Shown piece by piece: positions 1 to 5,291 of a stretch of DNA of 5,291 bases. The notes beneath the pieces were generated by a model. It had not been told where the DNA came from. It was given only the letters and a program-made list of their open reading frames with translations, and searched no databases. Within the stretch, counting starts at the first letter, position 1. Each line of letters begins with the position of its first letter. The DNA lies in assembly GCA_018400055.1 (NCBI GenBank), contig JAGYNK010000079.1, positions 1-5,291 of the forward strand, given 5' to 3'. This stretch comes from Candidatus Moraniibacteriota bacterium (lineage in GTDB: Bacteria; Patescibacteriota; Minisyncoccia; Moranbacterales; UBA9337). The position numbers and the translations under genes are program-made.

Positions 1-15
1 TGTTCGGTAGGCGGG

Positions 16-71
16 TTTCAGGATCTAATTCATATTATGGTTTATTTTAGATGCTGAAACAAGTTCAGCAT
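16..71. repeat. Overlapping inverted repeats with a shared central arm, downstream of hisS
   Basis: TTTCAGGATCTA (16-27) is the reverse complement of TAGATGCTGAAA (48-59) at 11 of 12 positions. ATGCTGAA (51-58), inside that second arm, also forms a perfect 8-bp hairpin with TTCAGCAT (64-71) around ACAAG. The arm can therefore pair with only one partner at a time. The unit ends in ATGACA, as does hairpin C in the other gap. There is no adjoining T-run, so a terminator is not supported; a REP-like palindrome fits better. Confidence 0.6.
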
Positions 72-138
72 GACAAAATTAAAATGAGTTCTATGAATAT
101 TTGTATTTTAATCAAACTTTTTGACCAAAACCGCTTCA

Positions 139-156
139 GTAAATTATGTAAATTAT
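139..156. repeat. Two tandem copies of GTAAATTAT
   Basis: Positions 139-147 and 148-156 are identical 9-base copies in the AT-rich gap downstream of hisS. The stretch 72-235 otherwise shows only short AT-rich inverted repeats (for example 78-85 with 105-112) and no supportable gene. Confidence 0.5.
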
Positions 157-235
157 TTGGAACTGGAGATTTCAACATTATAATCTTCAGAATTTAAAAT
201 TATTGTAAATTTCTTCCAACTTTCAGACTATCTGA

Positions 236-1729
236 TCATCTAGTCTTTTTCGGCTTCACGCTTACAACATTATTGTTTTTTAAATTTTTCTTTATTAAAT
301 TTACCAATTTTTCCCTAGTCACTGTTTCTTGGGCTCCACTCGACATATTTTTAACTATGACCGTTTCATCCAGAGCTTCCTTTTGCCCTATTATCAAGGC
401 TATCTCCACTCCCAAGCGATTAGCTGTTCGCAACTGCGACCTCAAACTGCCTCTTCCAAAACTTTCCGCCGTCAAAATACCGCTTTTTTCCAAGTCTGAA
501 AATAATCTCAAGCTCTTTTTCTTGGCCAGCTCCCCCAATTGGGCTAAGAAAACTTTAGGTTTCATTTCCTTATACAGTTTTACTTTAGTTTTTTTCATTT
601 CCATAACCAACCTGTCCAAACCCAGCGCAAATCCAATAGCCGGAGTGCTTTCTCCCCCCAGTGTTTCAATAAGTTTATCGTATCTTCCTCCGCCGCCCAA
701 AGAATGCTTTCTGCCTTCCTCGGAAGACCAAATTTCAAAAACCGTTTTGGTATAGTAATTCAACCCTCTGACCAACCGAGGATTTATCATATAAGGCACC
801 TCTAACTCATCCAGATATTCCAATAAATATTTAAAATGACTTCTGCATTCATCGCATAAATGATCAATGGATTGGGGAGCTCCCGCTGAAACCTGAACGC
901 ATTTATCCTCTTTACAATCCAGTATTCTTAACGGATTTGTTTCCAGTCTCTTTTTACAATTATGGCAAAGTTTCCGCTTCTTAGATTCAAAATAACTTTT
1001 AAGCAATTCCAAATATTCCTCCCGGCACTTTGAGCAGCCGATACTGTTAATCTGAAATTGGATATTTTTTATACCCAATCCTTCAATTACCCTGCTGGCC
1101 AGTTGAATCAGCTGAGCGTCTAAAACCGGATCTTGCTCTCCCAATATGTCAAAATTAGCTTGGCGATGCTCCCGATACCTTCCCTCTTGAGGTCGGTCAT
1201 AGCGATAGACGGTTCCGGTGGAAAAAAGTTTAATCGGCTTAGGCAGAACATTCATCCCGTGTTGAATATAGGCTCGGGCGATGCTGGCGGTAAATTCCGG
1301 TCTGAGAGAAACCTTATCCCTTCCCTTGGTTACAAAAGAATACATCTCCTTGTCAATAATATCCGTGCCCTTTCCAATTGAACGAACAAATAAATCCGTG
1401 TATTCCAAGATAGAAGTATCTATTCTTTGAAAGCCATATTCCAAAAAAGCATGATCCAATGATCTCCTTATTTGATTCCAGTAAGCCTGTTCCCCCGGCA
1501 GAATATCGTGCATTCCTCTGGGAGATTGCATCAAAATCGGACTGTCTGTTTGAACGTTATCTCTGTCTTTTTTAACAAACGGGGATTTAGAAAGTTTTCC
1601 GGAATTCTTTACAGCCGGATTTTTTTTCTTTAAACTTTTCACATTTTTTCTGGAAGCTTTTTTAGGTTTACTGTTTGCTTTCTTCCTCCTTTTTCTTTTG
1701 GAACCGGATTTTTCTTTCTTTTTCGCCAT
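236..1729 (-). CDS. hisS: Histidine--tRNA ligase (HisRS, class II) with a basic N-terminal tail
   Basis: Charges tRNA-His with histidine using ATP in the cytoplasm. The 497-residue protein has the full class IIa HisRS layout. Residues 1-60 are a tail with 26 Lys/Arg. The catalytic core starts near residue 67 (SPRGMHDILPGE) and includes motif 2 (YRYDRPQEGRYREHRQ, 175-190), the HisRS signature RGLNYYTKTVFEI (321-333), the glycine-rich LGGGGRYDKL (344-353) and motif 3 around PAIGFALGLDRL (363-374). An insertion at 232-295 holds all eight cysteines as CX2C, CX2C, CX4C and CX2C pairs. The anticodon-binding domain runs from about 391 to 485, followed by a short basic C-terminus. Bacterial HisRS is usually about 420-430 residues; the excess is mainly the tail. 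ATG at 1727-1729 is the longest start. Met67 would give a tail-less enzyme of ordinary length. Neither has a good Shine-Dalgarno sequence. The stop is TGA. The signature has Asn324 where Asp is usual. Identity is essentially certain; the start is less so. Confidence 0.97.
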   Translation of the reverse strand: MAKKKEKSGSKRKRRKKANSKPKKASRKNVKSLKKKNPAVKNSGKLSKSPFVKKDRDNVQTDSPILMQSPRGMHDILPGEQAYWNQIRRSLDHAFLEYGFQRIDTSILEYTDLFVRSIGKGTDIIDKEMYSFVTKGRDKVSLRPEFTASIARAYIQHGMNVLPKPIKLFSTGTVYRYDRPQEGRYREHRQANFDILGEQDPVLDAQLIQLASRVIEGLGIKNIQFQINSIGCSKCREEYLELLKSYFESKKRKLCHNCKKRLETNPLRILDCKEDKCVQVSAGAPQSIDHLCDECRSHFKYLLEYLDELEVPYMINPRLVRGLNYYTKTVFEIWSSEEGRKHSLGGGGRYDKLIETLGGESTPAIGFALGLDRLVMEMKKTKVKLYKEMKPKVFLAQLGELAKKKSLRLFSDLEKSGILTAESFGRGSLRSQLRTANRLGVEIALIIGQKEALDETVIVKNMSSGAQETVTREKLVNLIKKNLKNNNVVSVKPKKTR

Positions 1730-1782
1730 ATTGTTATTTAATAGACTTAATTACCTTGAATTACGAAATGACTAATCCCATT

Positions 1783-1834
1783 GTCATTGCGCTTGTCCGC
1801 CTCTGGCGGGAGGAATGAAGTGAAGCGTAATGAC
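1783..1834. repeat. Hairpin A: 12-bp stem with an inner 5-bp GC stem
   Basis: GTCATTGCGCTT (1783-1794) pairs with AAGCGTAATGAC (1823-1834) through 11 Watson-Crick pairs and one G-T. Inside, CCGCC (1797-1801) pairs with GGCGG (1805-1809) around a TCT loop. No T-run follows on either strand, so it does not look like an intrinsic terminator. It resembles the extragenic palindromes that begin with GTCATTGCG and recur in many bacterial genomes. It lies in the hisS-lepB gap, where it would be part of the 5' leader of hisS if transcribed. Confidence 0.7.
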
Positions 1835-1839
1835 GAAGA

Positions 1840-1860
1840 CTGCCTCGCCGGCAGACAGGC
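1840..1860. repeat. Hairpin B: GC-rich palindrome with CTGCC/GGCAG arms
   Basis: CTGCC (1840-1844) pairs with GGCAG (1850-1854) around a five-base loop. As an alternative, GCCT (1842-1845) pairs with AGGC (1857-1860). It is conspicuously GC-rich against the AT-rich surroundings. It starts five bases after hairpin A and is probably a second module of the same composite. Confidence 0.55.
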
Positions 1861-1898
1861 CATCCCGTTATTTAAGACATCAGTGCTATTTGTTCAGG

Positions 1899-1929
1899 AT
1901 TCTTAGCTCCACTATGTTTCGCTCAGAAT
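1899..1929. repeat. Hairpin C: ATTCTTAGC/GCTCAGAAT palindrome followed by ATGACA
   Basis: ATTCTTAGC (1899-1907) pairs with GCTCAGAAT (1921-1929) at eight of nine positions around a 13-base loop, and the right arm runs into GACAC. Read on the minus strand it begins GTCATTCTGAGCG, a type of extragenic palindrome that I recall as common in diverse bacterial genomes. There is no T-run, so terminator function is unlikely. Confidence 0.6.
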
Positions 1930-1938
1930 GACACATTT

Positions 1939-1966
1939 ATTATATTTCGTAATTCACAGTAATTAA
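1939..1966 (-). promoter_or_regulatory. Possible sigma-70-type promoter for hisS inside the right inverted repeat
   Basis: On the minus strand a perfect TATAAT (1944 down to 1939) stands 16 bases after TTAATT (1966 down to 1961), which matches three of six bases of a -35 box. Transcription would start near 1932 and run through the hairpins as a leader of about 200 nt before hisS. A perfect -10 in AT-rich DNA can arise by chance, so this is a weak call. Confidence 0.25.
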
Positions 1967-1993
1967 TTTTTATTTAGTCTTTTCAATTAAATT

Positions 1994-2659
1994 TTAATAA
2001 CTCTCGCCCTGCAAAAAAAGCCTAAACTCATCAAACGGCCATAGGCGAATTAAAACCTTGCCTATCATGTCACTCTCTTTGACCACTCCCCAGGAACGAG
2101 AATCCGAACTGAAAGGGCGATTATCTCCCATTACGAAATACTCGTCGTCGGCCAGAATCTGACTCGTATCTCTTTTGGTCTCCTTGTCTTCGTCTAAGTA
2201 ATCGCTTTCATCCAAAACAACCGTTTCAGAACCTTTTTTAATAATAACCTGGTTATTGCTTATGGTTATTTTCTCTCCCGGAAGAGCAATTATTCTTTTA
2301 ATAAAATACTGCCTCGGATCTTTGGGATAACGAAATATTACCACATCCCCTCTTTCAAAATCTTTAAAGGGCTTAATGGAAAAAAGTTTCCGGTCATTTA
2401 ACCCCACCTCCGTAAATTTATATCCCAGTTCGTTTATAATTAAATAATCCCTGTCTTTAAAATTCGGCTCCATACTGTCTCCCTGCACGAAAAAGGGCTG
2501 AAAAACAAAAATTCTTATGGGCATTATTATAATTAATGCCAAAAAAAACACTTTGACAATTTCCAACAAAAAATTGCCTATTCCATAATAATTGTTTTCT
2601 TCTTTTTCATTTTCTTCTTTATCAAAAAAATCTGCCATATTCACATAAAAAGCACGCAT
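1994..2659 (-). CDS. lepB: Signal peptidase I (type I leader peptidase, S26 family)
   Basis: Membrane serine protease that removes signal peptides from exported proteins on the outer face of the cytoplasmic membrane, using a Ser/Lys dyad. The 221-residue protein has an acidic N-terminus (about residues 9-22), one transmembrane anchor at about 30-53, box B GDSMEPNF (60-67) with nucleophile Ser62, box D YFIKRIIALPGE (118-129) with general base Lys121, and box E GDNRPFSSDSRSWG (178-191). All catalytic motifs are intact. The protein has no cysteine. ATG at 2657-2659 gives the longest form, but its AAGG-like purines sit only one base upstream, too close for a normal Shine-Dalgarno. Met8 (MADFFDKEE, codon 2636-2638) is an equally plausible start. 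It lies 54 nt downstream of the TPR/ligase-like gene on the same strand, so an operon is likely; that gap shows no terminator or clear promoter. The stop is TAA. After it comes a 264-nt gap filled by an inverted-repeat element before hisS. Confidence 0.95.
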   Translation of the reverse strand: MRAFYVNMADFFDKEENEKEENNYYGIGNFLLEIVKVFFLALIIIMPIRIFVFQPFFVQGDSMEPNFKDRDYLIINELGYKFTEVGLNDRKLFSIKPFKDFERGDVVIFRYPKDPRQYFIKRIIALPGEKITISNNQVIIKKGSETVVLDESDYLDEDKETKRDTSQILADDEYFVMGDNRPFSSDSRSWGVVKESDMIGKVLIRLWPFDEFRLFLQGESY

Positions 2660-2713
2660 GCCTTAGGCACACACAGCGCTTTCAGTCCATCAATTGAAGA
2701 TTATTTATATTTT

Positions 2714-5278
2714 TTATTGGTTTGGATTAGATTGTTCTCCTCCGCTTTCATTCTCTAAATCAGAAGCTTCCTGCGCTTCTTCTATGGAGGGCTGGTTCAT
2801 TTCCGGTTCAATTAAGTTGCTCGCTTCTTCATTTTCATTTACAACCGGAGCTTCTTCTATGGTCTCTTTGACTGTTTCGGCATTATTCTCAATTCCGTTC
2901 CTAATATTGGCAATCATTCTTTCCAGCTGTTCTTTTGAATCTTCACTTTCCGCCGGCAGAAGCTCAATAACTTTTTCATATTGCTCAATAGCCCTATTTC
3001 TGTCTTCGGATTTGTCATAAAGCAATCCCAGATTAAACAAAACGTTTATTTCCTTGTCGTTTATCTTAAGCGCTTTTTTGAAAAGGCTCTCCGCTTTTTC
3101 AAAATCTCCCTCGCCCTCTCTCCTTTGATACATTCTGCCTAACTCAAAAACATAATTGATATTATTTGAATCCAGTTTAACCGCCATAGCCATGTCCTCA
3201 ATCGCTTGATCTTGATCCTCTAAAGCTTCCTTAACCAACGCTAACTGATAATATCCCGGAGCAAAATTATTTTTCTTATCCACTGACTGCTGAAAAAGAT
3301 CCTTCGCTTCCGTAAGCATCTGCTTTATTTCCTCTTCGGATTTTCCCGCAGCCAGCTTTGTTTTAATTTGTCCTAATTTAAAATAAAAATTGGGATTGCG
3401 AGGCTCCAAATCGCGAGCGCGTCCGTATTGTTCTTCGGATAATTCCAACATACTCGGAACATACAGTCCGGCATTTTCATAAGTTTGGGCCAGTACTTCC
3501 ACTGCCAGAACGTCGTTTTTCATAAGCTCAGCGCCTTTCTTGGAAAAGCTTATTGAATTATTGATGTACCTTTGAATCTTATTTATATCCCTTTCCTCCT
3601 CGCCTTTTAAAATTTCCCTGTTAGCCAATATCATATATTCCTGACCCGCCCTAAGATAATATCTTCCTTCTTTATTATAAAGCCTTATGGCCTCGCTCAT
3701 TTTCTTAATTGATCCTTCCTCGGAAATTTCTTTTTCCCTGATGGCTGAACCGGCATAAAGATCGGCTATATAGGCTTTTCCTATAAAAGCGAACAGGAAA
3801 GCCGCGCCGGCGGAAACAACCACAAAAATAAAAGCGATAGCCAAAGCAAACTTGGGAGAAGCTTTCAATGAAAGATTAACGTAAGAATCTTCCGAGCCGC
3901 TTTCCTTGAGAAGCGCGCCCAGCGCCAGACTTCCGGTTAGAGCTCCCAAAATAATAATTGTTCCTTCCACCCTTACCAGAAAAGCACTTACCAAAACAAT
4001 AAAAACGGCTGACAATAGCCCCAGAGAATATATCTTATTTTTTTCTCTATCTTTTGAAATCAAATAAACAGACACACTTATGAAAGATAAGATTAAAATA
4101 ACCAGCGCAATCATCCCCACTATTCCTAAAGTTGAAAGCCATTCAAAAAATATTCCCGTGCCTTGGTAGAATCTCAGCTGATAAAAAGCATTCATATTAA
4201 AGTCTTGCGAGCTGAAAGCGGAAAAATCATATCCGTAAGTTGCCGGACCGGAGCCTAAAAGAAAATTATTTTTTAAGCTTTCTTTGGCAACATCCCAAGA
4301 AAGTTTATAAGACGGACTTACTTCAATTGGAAAATTAACCCTGGCTATATCCACTTTTCCGATCATTAAAATTGTCATGATTAAAACGAAAGTCAGCAAA
4401 GGAACCCAAGAAAAATTTTCTTTCGGCCGCACAATGCGGGAAAGAACATAAATGACAAAAAAGCTTATTCCCACTAATATTCCAATCCAAGAAATAAATC
4501 CGTACAAAGACAAAAGAAGAAATAAATTATCGGCTAAAATAAATAAAAGAAGTGAAGTCGCGACAATTTTCAACGCTTTCTTACTCTCATCGTTTTCGTT
4601 AATTTTAAAAATGGAAATTATCAAGATGGGAATCATCAGACCCAGAAAAATACCCAATCCGGATACGGAACCTATTAGACTTAAAGGAGCGAGAGAAGCT
4701 ATTTTCCCGGGTAAAAATTGAATTCCGAGAACACCCAATGTTGTCCAAATAGAAATTAGCGAACCGGAAATAACCAGCGCTCCCAACATCAACCTAAGTC
4801 TCTTTAAATTAAAGTTGCTTAGAATAACATAATAAACGGCGATAACGGCGGTAACACTCATAAATCCCCGCGAAGGATCTTCAAAAAATCCCCAGAAGCT
4901 ATGCCAACGATCTACTGAAAAAATAGTGGCTAAAAGATAAACAACCCAGAAAAAAGCGATGGGAATATCCAGCGGAGTTCTTCTTATTTTCATTTTTCCA
5001 GCCAAAACCCCTTTGGCCGACCAAGCTATTAACGCCAATAGCGACCAAAAATAGAAATAGATCTGCTTTTCAAAAATCATGCCCTGAAACCCAAGCCCGG
5101 TAAAAAAGAGCGGAAATCCCAAAAAAATCATAAAAAGGCTGAAAGTAATCGCTTTGTCAAAAACTTTCGCCACCATTTCGGACCTGCCCTTTTTTTCTTC
5201 TGTTGTTTTGTCTATCCCCGCTGAAAAATCTTTTTTAAATCCGAACTTTGTGTTGTTTCCCAATAAAATTTTATTCAT
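2714..5278 (-). CDS. O-antigen ligase (Wzy/WaaL)-like polytopic membrane protein with extracytoplasmic TPR domain
   Basis: Probably a glycan ligase or polymerase-like protein of the Wzy_C/WaaL/PglL superfamily; acceptor and sugar are unknown. The 854 residues fall into a basic cytoplasmic N-terminus (1-42), nine hydrophobic segments (about 43-308), a long loop (309-382), three more segments (384-407, 415-435, 438-457), a last one at 476-500, about six TPR-like units (about 537-776) and an acidic Glu/Asn-rich tail (777-854). Basic residues cluster in alternate loops (KGVLAGKMKIRR, NLKRLR, KDREKNK), which puts the long loop and the TPRs outside. The loop carries the family-like stretch SWDVAKESLKNNFLLGSGP (327-345), followed by FFEWLSTLGIVG (377-388). 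There is no Cys and only one His (His126), so the loop His typical of WaaL is missing. ATG at 5276-5278 is the first Met, without a Shine-Dalgarno; the frame stays open to the window edge, so the true start could lie upstream. It is followed by lepB, suggesting an envelope operon. Confidence 0.8.
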   Translation of the reverse strand: MNKILLGNNTKFGFKKDFSAGIDKTTEEKKGRSEMVAKVFDKAITFSLFMIFLGFPLFFTGLGFQGMIFEKQIYFYFWSLLALIAWSAKGVLAGKMKIRRTPLDIPIAFFWVVYLLATIFSVDRWHSFWGFFEDPSRGFMSVTAVIAVYYVILSNFNLKRLRLMLGALVISGSLISIWTTLGVLGIQFLPGKIASLAPLSLIGSVSGLGIFLGLMIPILIISIFKINENDESKKALKIVATSLLLFILADNLFLLLSLYGFISWIGILVGISFFVIYVLSRIVRPKENFSWVPLLTFVLIMTILMIGKVDIARVNFPIEVSPSYKLSWDVAKESLKNNFLLGSGPATYGYDFSAFSSQDFNMNAFYQLRFYQGTGIFFEWLSTLGIVGMIALVILILSFISVSVYLISKDREKNKIYSLGLLSAVFIVLVSAFLVRVEGTIIILGALTGSLALGALLKESGSEDSYVNLSLKASPKFALAIAFIFVVVSAGAAFLFAFIGKAYIADLYAGSAIREKEISEEGSIKKMSEAIRLYNKEGRYYLRAGQEYMILANREILKGEEERDINKIQRYINNSISFSKKGAELMKNDVLAVEVLAQTYENAGLYVPSMLELSEEQYGRARDLEPRNPNFYFKLGQIKTKLAAGKSEEEIKQMLTEAKDLFQQSVDKKNNFAPGYYQLALVKEALEDQDQAIEDMAMAVKLDSNNINYVFELGRMYQRREGEGDFEKAESLFKKALKINDKEINVLFNLGLLYDKSEDRNRAIEQYEKVIELLPAESEDSKEQLERMIANIRNGIENNAETVKETIEEAPVVNENEEASNLIEPEMNQPSIEEAQEASDLENESGGEQSNPNQ

Positions 5279-5291
5279 TTTTTTAAAATTC

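Larger units (their letters stand above)
1747..1966. mobile_element. MITE-like composite palindromic element bounded by 23-bp inverted repeats
   Basis: Arm 1747-1769 and arm 1944-1966 are reverse complements at 21 of 23 positions; mismatches fall only at 14 and 15 of the right arm. A further 5-bp pair, AGACT (1743-1747) and AGTCT (1976-1980), lies outside but out of register. The 220-bp interval contains three independent hairpins and no coding frame of note. It leaves only 17 nt to the hisS start and 27 nt to the lepB stop. The form fits a non-autonomous MITE or a cluster of REP-like palindromes. Because the arms end in TTAA/TA-rich sequence, any target duplication of that kind cannot be told from the arms. 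The inverted repeat is seen directly; mobility is inference. Confidence 0.55.

Noticed and set aside
1..50. Possible C-terminal end of a plus-strand gene entering from the left (frame ending in TAG at 48-50)
   Set aside because: Only about 15 codons are visible, a second frame is open almost as long, and part of it forms a repeat arm; no basis to choose.
223..235. TCAGA/TCTGA hairpin directly after the hisS stop as a terminator
   Set aside because: The stem is only five A/T-rich pairs and no T-run follows on the minus strand.
273..755. Plus-strand open frame of 160 codons opposite hisS
   Set aside because: It is antisense to a strongly supported hisS domain, and its product is low-complexity Ser/Leu/Phe-rich with no recognisable motif.
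1783..1929. Intrinsic terminators of lepB in the hairpin cluster
   Set aside because: None of the stems is followed by a T-run on the minus strand.
1730..1993. T-box leader for hisS
   Set aside because: No T-box consensus (TGGNACCGCG-like) is visible on the minus strand; the palindromes look like repeat modules.
2659..2669. TGCC-TTA-GGCA hairpin over the lepB start
   Set aside because: Four base pairs only, expected by chance; not enough to call a translation control element.
2694..3020. Plus-strand open frame of 108 codons opposite the TPR gene end
   Set aside because: Its Ser-rich product mirrors the Glu-rich acidic tail on the other strand; no domain or ribosome site.

Overview
The window is AT-rich bacterial DNA carrying three genes, all on the minus strand. 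In the order of transcription they are a large polytopic O-antigen-ligase-like protein with an extracytoplasmic TPR domain (2714-5278), type I signal peptidase LepB (1994-2659) and histidyl-tRNA synthetase HisS (236-1729). Protein style and layout suggest an uncultured Patescibacteria (CPR) genome, perhaps of the Parcubacteria lineage: a very Lys/Arg-rich tail on a housekeeping synthetase, a Wzy/WaaL-like membrane protein fused to TPRs beside lepB, weak or absent Shine-Dalgarno sequences, and compact palindromes in the gaps. This assignment is an inference from style, not from a marker gene. hisS ends in TGA and all three frames read well with the standard bacterial code, which argues against lineages that read UGA as an amino acid.

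Region 1-235 lies downstream of hisS. It has no supportable gene but holds a small palindromic repeat (16-71) in which one arm can pair with either of two partners. Region 1730-1993, between hisS and lepB, is the most structured non-coding DNA here. A pair of 23-bp imperfect terminal inverted repeats (1747-1769 and 1944-1966) encloses three separate hairpins, giving a 220-bp MITE- or REP-like composite that fills most of the gap. The right repeat also contains a TATAAT-like -10 box pointing toward hisS. The 54-nt gap 2660-2713 shows nothing convincing.

The first two genes form an envelope pair: LepB releases exported proteins by cutting their signal peptides, and the TPR/ligase-like protein probably attaches or handles glycans or surface proteins on the outer face of the membrane. 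HisS is a translation gene that may be co-transcribed or may have its own promoter in the repeat-filled gap. I see no clear new multi-gene system. The items most worth a second look are the TIR-bounded composite repeat, the ligase-like protein lacking the usual loop histidine but carrying outward-facing TPRs, and the basic tail of HisRS.
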